Of a DNA stretch of 64,000 bases, positions 9,236 through 18,463 are shown one piece after another (position 1 is the stretch's first letter; each line of letters starts with the position of its first letter). A model generated the notes under the pieces. That model was not told the origin of the DNA. It worked only from the letters and a program-made list of their open reading frames with translations, and did no database searches. The position numbers were made by a program, and so were the translations under genes. The stretch is from Methanofollis formosanus (GTDB lineage Archaea; Halobacteriota; Methanomicrobia; Methanomicrobiales; Methanofollaceae), in contig NZ_CP037968.1 of NCBI RefSeq assembly GCF_019633745.1, positions 62,001 to 126,000 of the forward strand. The letters are read 5' to 3'.

Positions 9236-9575
9236 GAGGAGAGGGAGAGTGCGGCCGACGGTGGCTTGAGAGCTGCTGAGGAAAGTCCCCCCACCGACCA
9301 GGCACGCAGCCGCATGCAAGTGCGGGTGGCGAGAGTCATGGCAATGACACAGAAACGACACGCCCTGCCGCCAGTGATGATGCGGCCGAGCCTTCGGGCG
9401 AGAAGCGCACCCAGGTGCGTGAGTTAACCCGTTGAACGTAACGGCAGGAAACGCTGAAACGGTGAATCCCTGCGGGTGCAAGCCAGAACAGGGCATGTGG
9501 GCGCCTGGGCCCGCCCGGGTATGGCGCTAAGTCGAATGCCGCAATGAACAGAAGGGGGCTTACTCCTCCGACTCC
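9236..9575 (+). ncRNA. rnpB: RNase P RNA, archaeal type A
   Basis: The catalytic RNA that removes tRNA 5' leaders. The 5' conserved region GAGGAAAGTCCCCCCACC (9279-9296) and the 3' universal segment ACAGAAGGGGGCTTA (9548-9562) are in the right order and spacing, about 270 nt apart. The ends can pair as P1 (GGAG and GGGAG near 9238-9247 with CTCC and CTCC near 9563-9575). The internal GCGAGAGTCATGGCAATGACACAGAAACGACACGCC-like region fits the P7-P10 area. A T-run at 9591-9597 follows. The exact ends are estimated from the P1 pairing. Confidence 0.93.
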
Positions 9576-9587
9576 GTTCTTCGTGGG

Positions 9588-9600
9588 CTGGTTTTTTTCG
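9588..9600 (+). terminator. T-run downstream of RNase P RNA
   Basis: The 3' flank reads GGGCTGGTTTTTTTCG. A run of seven T residues is the usual archaeal termination signal and lies about 15 nt past the estimated RNA end. Confidence 0.5.
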
Positions 9601-9607
9601 AGTGGTC

Positions 9608-9770
9608 TGTTTTCAGCCTGTGAGCGAAAGGCGTGCCTCAGATATACTGCATGATAACTGTTCTGAGCGGATCTTCTGCATAGAGGGTTCAGAAGGAGTC
9701 CTCCCCTTTCCCCCACGATCATGAGCCGCCTGCCTTTCCTCATCAAACGCGCGGGGGCACCTTCGAAACA
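9608..9770 (+). repeat. degenerate copy of the dispersed A/C repeat modules
   Basis: The stretch 9612-9665 (GAGCGAAAGGCGTGCCTCAG, then ATACTGCATGATAA) aligns with the right half of the A module. The stretch near 9718-9760 (GATCATGAGCCGCCTGCCTT) resembles the junction of B and C modules. It is strongly diverged and no terminal repeats are found. Confidence 0.4.
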
Positions 9771-10348
9771 CTCCGTGTTTCTCAAGTTCGTTATCGCTCG
9801 CAGTCCCAGGATCACGGGGATGGCGATGGAGAAGCAGAGGAAAAGATCCTGAAGATGATGGTACCGTTCCTGGTTCTATTCTGACGCAAGGTGCGAAATG
9901 AGCGAACTTGAGAAGACCCGCAGGTCTTCGACTCTCCCTCCTGCCTGGGAAATATCGTTCAATCCGGAAGATGTTCACTGAATATGATATCTCCACGACC
10001 GGAATCATACACGATCATGAGTGATTCACAGCACCCCCGTGACATGGGTGTTGTTCGGTCACAAAATTATAGGGGTCATTGCATTGAGAAAAAGGCTTTC
10101 ATCTTTTCGAGATGGATAGAATCGACACATAATCGATATATGTCACCAAAAATATACTTCGGGTCGTGGATACCTTAACCGATGTCCTGTCGGGGCCGGA
10201 GAACTTAAAACGAGTACTTCCCGGCCCCAACAAATCGCCCGAAGGCTACGGAGTTGTAGGTCATCATCCTCGATAGCCATTGCCGTGCCTTTGGGAGGAA
10301 AAATGTGAGAAAAATGGAGAGAGAATGAAATGAAAAAAGGAGAGGAGA
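9771..10348 (+). other. non-coding gap with an inverted repeat and a GC-rich hairpin
   Basis: No convincing gene is seen. TTCTCAAGTTCG (about 9779-9790) and CGAACTTGAGAA (about 9903-9914) form a 12-bp inverted repeat. A perfect 8-bp stem, GGGGCCGG/CCGGCCCC, lies at about 10193-10228 with a 20-nt AT-rich loop region, some 35 nt past the TATA-like AAAAATATAC (10148-10157). The hairpin region could be a small RNA or the leader of the lipoprotein gene; neither is shown. An open minus-strand frame over 9613-10008 lacks composition or family support. Confidence 0.3.
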
Positions 10349-10903
10349 ATGTATAAAGAGAAAAAAATTCTGGCCCTTTTGTTCTCCCTCGCCATTCTCG
10401 GATGTACACTCTTCACGGTCGGGTGTACGACAAAGGAAGAACCTGAGACCACGACCCCTGTCCTGACCCCTCCTTCTTTCCAGCCGGATATTCTGGACAA
10501 ACCGATCATCAATGCTCCAGAGGGAGAGGGGGGGCTTTCTCCTTTCCTCTTCGAGTTTGATATGGTGAACGCGTCGGGATTCGAAGCGGTCAGGGCCGAT
10601 CTTCCAGGAGCGTCTACTCTGGTCCTGAAACCAAACGCATCGGCGACCCTCCCAATCATCGTTTCTTCAGAGGCCACCGTCAGCACAGAGATCAGGGTCG
10701 CCCGGACCGAGGGGTTACCAGAAGGAGTGCAGGTCTTCTATACTCCAGACACTTTCACTCTTGAGACCAGGGAAAAGACATGCCTGGAGATGAGTCTTAC
10801 CTCATCAGAAAATCTGAACATACCAGCAGAGACGGCAGTCGTCGTCTGGATAGAAGGTGCAGGATGGGAAATTGGGAGGGCTTTCTATCTTGAATCTGTC
10901 TAG
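10349..10903 (+). CDS. predicted lipoprotein of unknown function
   Basis: A 184-residue exported protein. Residues 1-25 form a signal peptide ending in the lipobox-like FTVGC, followed by a TTKEEPETTTP linker. The rest is a beta-rich soluble domain with no family recognised. A strong ribosome site GGAGAGGAG lies just before the ATG. The 5' flank is purine-rich (10305-10345). It is monocistronic, with repeat-filled gaps on both sides. A surface or pseudoperiplasmic location is expected. Function unknown. Confidence 0.65.
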   Translation: MYKEKKILALLFSLAILGCTLFTVGCTTKEEPETTTPVLTPPSFQPDILDKPIINAPEGEGGLSPFLFEFDMVNASGFEAVRADLPGASTLVLKPNASATLPIIVSSEATVSTEIRVARTEGLPEGVQVFYTPDTFTLETREKTCLEMSLTSSENLNIPAETAVVVWIEGAGWEIGRAFYLESV

Positions 10904-11059
10904 GGGAGGATACATGGAGATCATATCGCCTCTTCTACTATGGAAAGCGAGTGAAGAGTGGGTACCTCCCTCCCCCTGATCCACTCTCCAAGAAGATAGG
11001 ACAGAGATTGACATAACCAACTCCATCAAGGAAATTGACCCGTTAATCCAGGGAATTCT
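10904..11059 (+). other. non-coding gap downstream of the lipoprotein gene
   Basis: No gene or recognised module is visible between the lipoprotein stop and the repeat starting at 11060. An imperfect stem around 10985-11050 (CTCCAAG, AGGGAATTCTGG) is unremarkable. Confidence 0.3.
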
Positions 11060-11380
11060 GGCACTGTAGAATTGAGTATGAACCTCTGACTCAAGCATAC
11101 GGGATGAAAATTCCTGGTGGTCTCTGGTGAGTGGATCCTTGTTCTCTCTTCGGAGCAGGACACCACAGAGGGCGACCACTTCATTGCCGTCCGCGCCTAT
11201 CCTCGTCATGGGAGGTCCGAGGGGTGCAACCCCCGGCGCGAGATTCCTGGAAAGATTCTACGATGAGGGGGGCACGCCTGATCATCACGCAGGCGGCCTG
11301 GATTTTCTCCCACCGCCGCGAGATGACAGAGGAGGTTCTGCAAGAGGGGCGGCAGGGCTGATCATCACATCGAACTGTCA
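11060..11380 (+). repeat. composite dispersed repeat (A, linker hairpin, B, partial B)
   Basis: An A module opens with GGCACTGTAGAATTGAG (11060) and closes with CATACGGGATGAAAAT (11096-11111). The linker contains GTGGATCCTTGTTCTC and GGAGCAGGACACCACA, the same hairpin linker seen inverted at 55320-55360. A B module (about 11187-11285) carries GGGGTGCAACCCCC and GCGCGAG, followed by a second B-type right end GAGGGGCGGCAGGGCTGATC at about 11343-11362. The right terminal repeat is not obvious. Confidence 0.6.
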
Positions 11381-11539
11381 CCCTTCAACCCCGACACCGC
11401 CACTCTGAGGGTCGCCGGGTACATCAATCATCGCACCGAGAAGAACAATCCGATCTCCTTTCCCTCCCCATCCTGGGGGAGAAAAACCCCGACCTCCCGC
11501 CGGGCAGATTTCTGTATATTTTTATCTCATGGAATCACT

Positions 11540-12106
11540 ATGAGTAATACCATGTATATCCCTACGCCCGCCGAGATCAGGGCAAAACGGATCATGCTCG
11601 GCCTCAGGCAGGCCGACGTCGCCAGCAGGGCTGGCGTCTCCCAGTCGATGGTGGCCAGGATCGAGTCCGGCACCGTCGACCCCAGGGTGAGCACGCTCAA
11701 AAAGATCATCCAGGTGTTGAAGGTGGCAGAACACCCGGCGATCACCGCCTCGCAGGTGATGCACGCCCCCGTCCACGCCGTCACCCCCGACGACTCGATC
11801 ACGACCGCGGTCGAGATCATGGGCCGCGAGGACGTCTCGCAACTCCCGGTGATCCTGGACGGCGTCCCGATCGGGTGCATCTCAGAGTCTGCGATCGTCA
11901 ACACCGTCGAACAGGTCGGGTTGACACGGGCACACGCACGAAAAGTGAAGGACTTTATGGAGTCCAGTTTCCCGACCGTCCCGCCCGATGTCGGGATCGA
12001 GACGGTGGTCCACCTCCTCCAGCAGCATCACGCCGTTCTTGTCCTCGACGGAGGGAAGGTCAGGGGCGTGATCACCAAGCACGACCTGATCGCCCTCATC
12101 GCCTAG
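11540..12106 (+). CDS. XRE-family regulator with two CBS domains
   Basis: A 188-residue DNA-binding protein. The N-terminal helix-turn-helix (about residues 8-62; [20 protein letters not shown]) is followed by a CBS pair (about 75-125 and 130-188), a module that often binds adenosyl nucleotides. Archaeal XRE-CBS proteins are common, but their targets are mostly unknown. A TATA-like TGTATATTTTT at 11513-11523 lies about 25 nt before the ATG, so the transcript is probably leaderless. Its 3' end overlaps the convergent tpiA gene by 4 nt. Confidence 0.85.
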   Translation: MSNTMYIPTPAEIRAKRIMLGLRQADVASRAGVSQSMVARIESGTVDPRVSTLKKIIQVLKVAEHPAITASQVMHAPVHAVTPDDSITTAVEIMGREDVSQLPVILDGVPIGCISESAIVNTVEQVGLTRAHARKVKDFMESSFPTVPPDVGIETVVHLLQQHHAVLVLDGGKVRGVITKHDLIALIA

Positions 12107-12771
12107 AGGAGCGAGACCAGGTCGCGCAGGGCCGCCGCGGGATCCTGTGCCTTCACGACGCCGGAGGCGAGGAGCACCCCGTCGGTCCCGAGGCCGAGGG
12201 CGATCTTCACGCATTCGCCGGTGCTGATCCCGGCGCCGGTGAGCACTTTTACCGCGGGGTTGACCCGCCGCACCGCCTCGACCGACCGCTCGATGATCCC
12301 CGGGTCGGCCTTGGAGACCGAGACGCCGGTCCCGATCAGTTCGGGCGGTTCGATGGCAACGTATTCAGGCCCGAGTGCCGCCGCCGCCGCGGTCGTCGCC
12401 ACATTGTTGGTGCAGATCACCGCCTGAAGCCCGCACCGTCTGGCGGCGGTGAGGCTTGCCTCGATCTCTGCAAGGGTCAGCCGCCGCTCCGAGTGGTTGA
12501 TCAGGGTGCCGAAGGCCCCGGCGGCCCTGACCTGTTCGGCGGTGACGTGCCCGGTGTGGGCGCCGGGCGTGACGCCGTCGATATGCTGGGCATAGACCGG
12601 GACATCATAGTCCCGGGCGATGATGCCCAGGTCCGTATATGCCGGAGCGACGCCGATGACGGCGCCGCTCTCTTCCGCGACCTCTCTGGCCGCGGCGGCG
12701 ATGCGAGTTGCCTGTTCCCCTGTGCCTTCGGCATATGCCTTGAGATTTACGATGATCAGGGGTCCGGTCAT
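12103..12771 (-). CDS. tpiA: triosephosphate isomerase, archaeal type
   Basis: A 222-residue enzyme interconverting dihydroxyacetone phosphate and glyceraldehyde 3-phosphate. Its length is typical of the short archaeal form. Catalytic residues are visible: Asn and Lys in IIVNLKAY (residues 8-12), His in LINHSERR near residue 93, and Glu in [11 protein letters not shown] near residue 140. The phosphate-binding GAGISTG motif is near residue 180. It serves gluconeogenesis in a methanogen. Its ATG lies 2 bp past the aMBF1 stop, so it is the second gene of an aMBF1-tpiA transcript. Confidence 0.95.
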   Translation of the reverse strand: MTGPLIIVNLKAYAEGTGEQATRIAAAAREVAEESGAVIGVAPAYTDLGIIARDYDVPVYAQHIDGVTPGAHTGHVTAEQVRAAGAFGTLINHSERRLTLAEIEASLTAARRCGLQAVICTNNVATTAAAAALGPEYVAIEPPELIGTGVSVSKADPGIIERSVEAVRRVNPAVKVLTGAGISTGECVKIALGLGTDGVLLASGVVKAQDPAAALRDLVSLL

Positions 12772-12772
12772 T

Positions 12773-13267
12773 TCATTCCCTCTTGATCTTGATGATGTCG
12801 CCGACGGTCGTGGTGATCTTCCCGGTCCCCCGGCGTTCCAGGTCTTCGTCCGAGACGTCGAGGAGTTTGATCCCGAGCGCCTTCTCGATCTTGACCCTGA
12901 CGGCGTCCTCAGGAATGAGGTCGCCCTTCTCGATCTTCTTGATGAGGATCTCGCGTTCCTTGATCTCGTTTGCGAGGTCTTTCTGGGTCCAGTTCTTATC
13001 GAGACGGGCCTTCTTGATCCGGTCCCCGAAGTCGTCGACGATCTCCCCGACCATCATGTCGAAGACATCGCGGCCCCGCTGCGGCGGTCTGGCCGCGGCC
13101 CGGGGTTGTGTTCTCGCCTGTGTTCTCCGTCCTGTCGCGACCGGGCGGGGCGGTGCCAGTTCCACACCCAGACGCGCACATTTCTCGCACACCTGGAGCA
13201 CTGCCCCCTCGATCTGTACTTTCTTCGGGGCGCCGCGAATTGGAGCCCCACACAATTCACACTGCAT
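12773..13267 (-). CDS. archaeal multiprotein bridging factor aMBF1
   Basis: A 164-residue protein with an N-terminal zinc ribbon (CELCG at residues 3-7 and CEKC near 29-32), a flexible linker, and a C-terminal Cro-type HTH (about 95-150, [21 protein letters not shown]). This is the layout of archaeal MBF1, which associates with ribosomes and the transcription machinery. MQCELCG at 13267 is chosen as start because family members begin there and a TATA-like element lies about 20 nt upstream; a start five codons earlier is possible. It is divergent from PAN1 across 57 bp. Confidence 0.9.
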   Translation of the reverse strand: MQCELCGAPIRGAPKKVQIEGAVLQVCEKCARLGVELAPPRPVATGRRTQARTQPRAAARPPQRGRDVFDMMVGEIVDDFGDRIKKARLDKNWTQKDLANEIKEREILIKKIEKGDLIPEDAVRVKIEKALGIKLLDVSDEDLERRGTGKITTTVGDIIKIKRE

Positions 13268-13324
13268 ACTACTCGCAAACACATTTAAGTCATTTTATAC
13301 TATATACCTATTCGAGGAGGGCTG
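13268..13324. promoter_or_regulatory. divergent promoter of aMBF1-tpiA and PAN1
   Basis: TTATACTATATA at 13295-13306 is a TATA candidate for PAN1, followed by the ribosome site GAGGAGG at 13314-13320 and the ATG at 13325. On the minus strand ACTTAAATG (13283-13291) serves as a TATA candidate for a nearly leaderless aMBF1 mRNA. Confidence 0.5.
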
Positions 13325-14563
13325 ATGGGGGACAGTGGCTGTGATCCAACCGATCTGCAGAATAACGAAGATCTCTGCAAGTGCCTGCTAGAGCGGATCT
13401 CCAATCTCGAGAACCGCAACCTGGAGCTCAGGGAGCGGATGCGTCAGATGGAGTCGGAGAAGCGCTATGTCGAGACGCAGAAGATCCGGTACGAGCGCGA
13501 GATGCGGAAGCTTCGGAGCGAGATCGAGCAGCTCAGGAGTCCCCCTCTTGTCGTCGGCGAGATCATCGATGTCATCGATAACAACCGGGTCATCGTCAGG
13601 AGCAGCGCAGGGCCCCGCTTCCTGGTCAGGGTCTCGCAGTTCATCGAGCCCAAGGACCTCAAGGCCGGGAGCCGGTGCACCCTGAACCAGCAGTCCCTGG
13701 CCCTGATCGAGGTGCTGCCGCAGAACTACGACCCGCAGGTCTACGGGATGGAACTGGAGGAGCGGCCCGACGCGGTCTATTCAGATATCGGCGGGCTCGA
13801 AAACGAGATTCGAGAGGTGAAGGAAGCGGTCGAACTCCCGCTCACCAGACCCGAGCTCTTCGAGAAGGTGGGGATCACCCCGCCCAAGGGCGTGCTCCTG
13901 TACGGCCCGCCGGGCACCGGCAAGACCCTGCTGGCGCGGGCGGTGGCGCACGAGACGAACGCCTACTTCCTCAGGGTGGTCGGCTCCGAACTGGTGCAGA
14001 AGTACATCGGCGAGGGGGCGCGGCTGGTCCGCGAGCTCTTCGAGCTGGCAAAGGACAAGGCGCCGACGATCATCTTCATCGACGAGATCGATGCGGTAGG
14101 CGCGCACCGGACCGAGTCGATCACCTCGGGCGACCGCGAGGTGCAGCGGACGCTGATGCAGCTCCTCGCCGGGATGGACGGATTCGACGCGCGCGGCGAC
14201 GTGAAGATCATCGGGGCGACGAACAGGATCGACATCCTCGACCCGGCCCTGCTGCGGCCCGGGCGGTTCGACCGGATCATCGAGATCCCCCTCCCCGATC
14301 TGGAGGGTCGTCTCTCGATCCTGAAGATCCATACGAAGGGGATGAACCTGAGTTCGGAGATCGATCTCAGGGCGGTTGCACGGGATACCGAGGGGCGGAA
14401 TGGCGCGGACCTCCACGCGATCTGCATGGAGGCCGGGATGTTCGCGATCCGGGACGAGCGCACCGAGATCACCCAGGAAGACTTTGTCCGGGCGATGCAG
14501 AAGGTCTCGAACGGGTTCGTGCGCCCGACGCTCAAGAACACCTTCGGCGAGATGTTCGCCTGA
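13325..14563 (+). CDS. proteasome-activating nucleotidase, paralogue 1
   Basis: A 412-residue AAA+ ATPase that unfolds substrates for the 20S proteasome. An N-terminal coiled coil (about 15-75), an OB-like domain (80-130) and the AAA domain follow in order, with Walker A GPPGTGKT near residue 197, Walker B IIFIDEID and the arginine-finger region LLRPGRFDR. The C-terminus is MFA, which lacks the tyrosine of the hydrophobic-Tyr-X motif used to open the proteasome gate; the second PAN in this window keeps it. A T-rich tract follows the stop at about 14565-14582. Confidence 0.93.
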   Translation: MGDSGCDPTDLQNNEDLCKCLLERISNLENRNLELRERMRQMESEKRYVETQKIRYEREMRKLRSEIEQLRSPPLVVGEIIDVIDNNRVIVRSSAGPRFLVRVSQFIEPKDLKAGSRCTLNQQSLALIEVLPQNYDPQVYGMELEERPDAVYSDIGGLENEIREVKEAVELPLTRPELFEKVGITPPKGVLLYGPPGTGKTLLARAVAHETNAYFLRVVGSELVQKYIGEGARLVRELFELAKDKAPTIIFIDEIDAVGAHRTESITSGDREVQRTLMQLLAGMDGFDARGDVKIIGATNRIDILDPALLRPGRFDRIIEIPLPDLEGRLSILKIHTKGMNLSSEIDLRAVARDTEGRNGADLHAICMEAGMFAIRDERTEITQEDFVRAMQKVSNGFVRPTLKNTFGEMFA

Positions 14564-14564
14564 A

Positions 14565-14582
14565 TATTTTCCTCTTTTTTTT
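14565..14582 (+). terminator. T-rich tract after PAN1
   Basis: The sequence right after the stop is ATATTTTCCTCTTTTTTTT. It is a likely archaeal terminator and abuts the left end of the next repeat element. Confidence 0.5.
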
Positions 14583-14950
14583 GGCTGTGTAAAATTTGGC
14601 ATGAACCCCGCAGTTCAAGCATACGCGGTTGAACATTTCTCTGAGCAGTGTTTCAGAGTTTGAAGGGATCCCTATCCTCACGCAGGGCATCAGGAAGATA
14701 CGGTTCAATCGCCGCCCCCTGGTTATCTCCGTCCGTAGGGGGGTCAGGGGTACGTCTGATCATCACGCCTTCCCACGCCCTCGCGCCGGGGGCTCTGCCC
14801 CCGGACCTCCGGGATGAAGATTGGGCCGGGAAGGCACCATTAATGAACCTGAAGATGGGGTTGCCGTCCCTGGCCCCATCCTGATACGGGGGGTTCGGGG
14901 GGCGGCCAGCACCCCGCAGAGATAGTCATCCAGAGCATTTTTACAAAGCC
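14583..14950 (+). mobile_element. MITE-like composite repeat with terminal inverted repeats
   Basis: The left end GGCTGTGTAAAA (14583) and the right end TTTTTACAAAGCC (14938-14950) are inverted copies with one mismatch. Inside are an A-type hairpin (GTTCAAGCATACGCGG), a linker with CTGAGCAGTGTTTCAG shared with the copy at 42766, a B left half (GCCGCCCCCTGGTTATCTCC) and a complete C module from GCCTTCCC (14768) to GGGAAGGC (14829-14836). A second A-like start, GTGCTGTTGAATTTTGATGC, follows at 14960. No coding sequence is supported. Confidence 0.7.
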
Positions 14951-15161
14951 TATTTTTCGGTGCTGTTGAATTTTGATGCCGGAGTGTGAGGAGCGGAGGG
15001 CTCGCACCCCGCGTCAGGATAGGCGGGGGCGGCAACAACTCCTTCATGATCGTTCCCTGACAATCGTACGATAGTGCATCCCCCGACAAGGTATATATTC
15101 AACCGCAGGCATTGGTCGGTCCGGCCATACATCCTGATTGGTATGGAACCGGGGGAGAAGC
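14951..15161 (+). promoter_or_regulatory. leader region of the sulfatase genes with TATA element
   Basis: GTATATATTC at 15091-15100 lies about 60 nt before the sulfatase start and is the best TATA candidate. GGGGGAG just before the ATG serves as ribosome site. Near 15030-15080 there is a GTTCCCTGACAATCGTACGATAGTG segment containing the palindrome CGTACG; its role is unknown. Confidence 0.4.
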
Positions 15162-16811
15162 ATGACGAAGACCGATAATGTAGTCCATGACGCGGAGTAC
15201 TACATTCTCTACGACCAGCACGGGGAAAAGTGGGAGGTAGAGGACAGAGAACTCGACGCCAGGCTCGAAGCACTGCGGAAAAAGTACGGCACCCCGCCGA
15301 ATATCGTCCACATCATGTGGGACGATATGCCCTTCGGCGACGCGGGGATCCCGGCCATCAACAAGATCCGGGGTTTTGAGACGCCGAACTGCAACCGGAT
15401 CGCCGAAGAAGGTATTCTGTTCACGCGTTTTTACACCGAACCGGCCTGCACGCCCAGCCGGGCGGCGGTGATCACGGGGCGCCATCCGGTGCGCCACGGC
15501 ATGCACACCGTCGCGTTCCCCATCGAGAACGGGGGCCTGAGGGGGGACGAGGTCACCACGGCCGAGGTGCTTTCCAGCGCGGGGTACGCCACGGCGTTCT
15601 ACGGCAAATGGCACCTCGGCGACCTTGAGGAGAGTTATCCCCACAACCACGGTTTTGACGAAGCGCTCTTCACGCCCTACAATCAGGTGATGAGCCTCTG
15701 GAACCCGCAGGGCGAGGGAGCGAACGCCGTCCTCGGCCTTGTCGAGGAGAATCTCAAAAAGGATCCCTACCAGATCGACGACAACTTCCTCCCCGACGGG
15801 TGGATCCTGACCATCGAGGGTAGAAAGGGCGAGACGGCGCGTGAATGGGGGGACACCGGCATCAATGACTACAAAGCGATCGACCCCGAGTGCGAGAAGC
15901 GCACCCTTGAGTTCATCAGGAAGAATGCAAGAGCCAGAACGCCCTTTTACGTGGCCTACTGGCCGCTGATGATAGGCCTCATCGCCGACCCGAAGAAGGA
16001 GACGGTTGCGAGAAGCCTCCTCTCCGAGGGATTCAGAAAGGTGGACGCGTTCCTCGGCACGGTGATGGAGGAATTGAAGAACCTGGGCATCGCCGAGAAC
16101 ACGTTGCTCGTCGCCCACGCCGACAACGGCCCCATGACCCACAACCCGCCGCCGGGAATGGGCATGGCAGAGACGATCTTTCGCGGCGGCAAGAGCGATT
16201 ACTGGGAAGGGGGCATTCGAGTGGCGGCATTTGCCTGGTGGCCGGGTATGATCCCTGCAGGAGAGATCGTCGGCGACATGATCCACGAGGTCGACCTCTA
16301 CACCACCTTTGCCAGACTCGGCGGCGCCATGGAGCAGATCCCCGGCGACCGCGTCGTCGACGGCCTTGACCAGACCGCCCTGCTCATCAACGGCGACACG
16401 CACGGGCGGCGCGACTACAACTTCGTCTACACCGGCCCCGTCCTCGCCGCCACCATCAAGGGACGGTGGAAACGCGTCTGGGTGGGCGACCACCCCGGAC
16501 TGGCCGGCGCCGCCTTTTATGATCTCTACCTCGACCACCGCGAGCAGTTCCCGGTCCTCATCCCGCTGCTCCACACCGACCTCGCCTTCAAACGGATGCG
16601 GGTCCGCCACGAAATCTGGAAGAAGAAGTACCCGGACAGGCCCGAGAAGCGCGGGGTGCCGTTCACGGGGCTTGAAAATCCGAGGCCCGAGACTGAACGG
16701 CTTGCAAAACCGCTGGTGCGTGATCGCAGCAGACTGCCCTTCGACCCGCTGGAGTTCATCGATTTCGAACCGCCCTGGGACGACTTCGACCGGGATATGC
16801 CGGGAGGATGA
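15162..16811 (+). CDS. Cys-type sulfatase, paralogue 1
   Basis: A 549-residue alkaline-phosphatase-superfamily sulfatase. The formylglycine signature CTPSR is at residues 96-100 and is followed by AAVITGRHPVRHGM. Metal-ligand candidates are the aspartates of IMWDD (residues 51-55) and Asp-Asn in AHADNGPMTHN. A GKWHLGD motif is also typical. There is no signal peptide, so it appears cytoplasmic. A Cys-type enzyme in an anaerobe needs a radical-SAM maturase, and one is encoded at 19215. The ATG at 15162 is preferred to an upstream start for its GGGGGAG ribosome site and because the two paralogues then align residue for residue. The substrate is unknown. Confidence 0.9.
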   Translation: MTKTDNVVHDAEYYILYDQHGEKWEVEDRELDARLEALRKKYGTPPNIVHIMWDDMPFGDAGIPAINKIRGFETPNCNRIAEEGILFTRFYTEPACTPSRAAVITGRHPVRHGMHTVAFPIENGGLRGDEVTTAEVLSSAGYATAFYGKWHLGDLEESYPHNHGFDEALFTPYNQVMSLWNPQGEGANAVLGLVEENLKKDPYQIDDNFLPDGWILTIEGRKGETAREWGDTGINDYKAIDPECEKRTLEFIRKNARARTPFYVAYWPLMIGLIADPKKETVARSLLSEGFRKVDAFLGTVMEELKNLGIAENTLLVAHADNGPMTHNPPPGMGMAETIFRGGKSDYWEGGIRVAAFAWWPGMIPAGEIVGDMIHEVDLYTTFARLGGAMEQIPGDRVVDGLDQTALLINGDTHGRRDYNFVYTGPVLAATIKGRWKRVWVGDHPGLAGAAFYDLYLDHREQFPVLIPLLHTDLAFKRMRVRHEIWKKKYPDRPEKRGVPFTGLENPRPETERLAKPLVRDRSRLPFDPLEFIDFEPPWDDFDRDMPGG

Positions 16812-16813
16812 GT

Positions 16814-18463
16814 ATGAAACAGAAGAACGAAATTGTCCATGACGCCGAGTACTACATCCTTGAGGCACGTCATGGAGAAGTGTGGGCCGCCGAAGATGAC
16901 GAACTCGACGCAAGGCTCGAAGCACTGCGGAAAAAGTACGGCACCCCGCCGAATATCGTCCACATCATGTGGGACGATACGGCCTTCGGCGAGGTCGGCA
17001 TTCCCCATCTCCAGAAGACACGCGGGTTTGAAACGCCCAACATCAACAGACTTGCAGCCGAAGGCATCTTCTTCTGCAGGATGTACACCGAACCCTCCTG
17101 CACACCCAGCAGGGCCGCGGTCATGACCGGCCGCCATGCGGTACGCAGCGGGATGTACAATGTCGCATTTCCCTATGAATACGGGGGTCTGGACGCAGAA
17201 GAGGTGACCATGGGCACAGTGCTCTCCAGCGTCGGGTACGCCACGGCGTTCTACGGCAAATGGCATCTCGGCGATACCGAAGAGAGTTATGCGACCAACC
17301 ATGGCTTCGACGAGGCGCTCTTCACACCCTACAACCAGGTGCCGAGCATCTACACCCCGGCGGCGGAGAACATGGGTGCGATCACCGGTATGTTCCCGGA
17401 AATGTTTCCCGCCGACCCGTACGACCTCGATCGCGGGTGGGAACCGCGCGGCTATGTATGGGCCCTTGAAGGCAGAAAAGAGGGCACAGTCCGTGAGTGG
17501 GGCCACCCGCCGGACCATGAGGACTACCTGAAGATCGATCCTGAATGTGAGAGAAGAACCCTGGCGTTCATCCGCACAAACGCCAAGGGCGGGAAGCCGT
17601 TTTATGTTGCGTACTGGCCGCAACTGGCATCGTTTGCCGGGTTCAAAGAGAAACAGACGGTTTCAAGGGCGCTCCTTCAGGAAGGGTTGGTCCGGCTTGA
17701 TCGGTTTATCGGGGAGTTGAGGGACGAACTTGAAACTCTCGGCATTGCCGAGAACACGCTCGTGGTGCTCATGGCCGACAATGGTCCGATGGTCCACAAC
17801 GGCCCGCCGGGGATGGTCGAGACCATCTATCGCGGCGGGAAGAGCGATTACTGGGAGGGCGGTGTGCGCGTGGCCGCGTTTGCCTGGTGGCCCGGCATGA
17901 TAGCACCGGGCCAGATCGTCGGCGACATGATCCACGAGACCGATCTCTTCACCACCTTCGCCCGCCTGGGAGGGGCGCTCGACCACGTCCCCACCGACCG
18001 CATCATCGACGGGGTGGACCAGACCTCCCTGTTGCTGAACGGGGACACCTTCAGCAGACGCGACTACAATTTCATCTATACCGGGCCGGTTCTCGCCGCC
18101 ACGGTAAAAGGCCGTTTCAAACGAGTCTGGGTTGGTGAATCGCCCGGACTCACGGGGGCGGCGTTTTATGATCTCTACAACGACCCGCGTGAGGTCCAGC
18201 CAAAGATGCTCCCGCTCTTCCCGACGAAGGGCATGTTCAACATCATGAAGGCACGCCACGAGATCTGGAAGCAGAAGTACCCTGACCGGAAACCTGCACG
18301 CGACTTCCCCCTGAAGGGGATCGAGAATGCCAGACCAGAGACTCTTGCCGCCTCGCAGATCAGGGTGGACCTGGAGAAGATACCATTCGACCCGCGTGAG
18401 TTCATCAGGAACCTCCCAGACTGGGAGAACATCGATGTGGGGTGGGGCGCGGGTGAGAAGTGA
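16814..18463 (+). CDS. Cys-type sulfatase, paralogue 2
   Basis: A 549-residue tandem paralogue of the preceding sulfatase, also with CTPSR at residues 96-100, IMWDD near 51 and GKWHLGD. The start at 16814 is chosen because GGGAGG sits at 16801-16806; an ATG at 16808 would overlap the upstream stop (ATGA) and leave no spacing. About 67 nt around 16914-16980 are identical to 15266-15332, which indicates recent duplication or gene conversion. Differences cluster outside the active site, so the substrates may differ. No signal peptide is seen. Confidence 0.9.
   Translation: MKQKNEIVHDAEYYILEARHGEVWAAEDDELDARLEALRKKYGTPPNIVHIMWDDTAFGEVGIPHLQKTRGFETPNINRLAAEGIFFCRMYTEPSCTPSRAAVMTGRHAVRSGMYNVAFPYEYGGLDAEEVTMGTVLSSVGYATAFYGKWHLGDTEESYATNHGFDEALFTPYNQVPSIYTPAAENMGAITGMFPEMFPADPYDLDRGWEPRGYVWALEGRKEGTVREWGHPPDHEDYLKIDPECERRTLAFIRTNAKGGKPFYVAYWPQLASFAGFKEKQTVSRALLQEGLVRLDRFIGELRDELETLGIAENTLVVLMADNGPMVHNGPPGMVETIYRGGKSDYWEGGVRVAAFAWWPGMIAPGQIVGDMIHETDLFTTFARLGGALDHVPTDRIIDGVDQTSLLLNGDTFSRRDYNFIYTGPVLAATVKGRFKRVWVGESPGLTGAAFYDLYNDPREVQPKMLPLFPTKGMFNIMKARHEIWKQKYPDRKPARDFPLKGIENARPETLAASQIRVDLEKIPFDPREFIRNLPDWENIDVGWGAGEK

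Noticed and set aside
9613-10008. A 131-codon minus-strand frame between the RNase P RNA gene and the lipoprotein gene
   Set aside because: It overlaps a degenerate repeat copy, has no ribosome site or family match, and its composition is irregular.
11127-11408. Small open frames inside the repeat at 11060-11380 and similar ones at 14629, 18567, 28071, 33650, 42463, 54463 and 55159
   Set aside because: They all lie in repeat modules, have no consistent start or family, and change frame between copies.
15162-18463. Export of the two sulfatases
   Set aside because: Neither has a hydrophobic N-terminal segment; both begin with a polar, acidic stretch.
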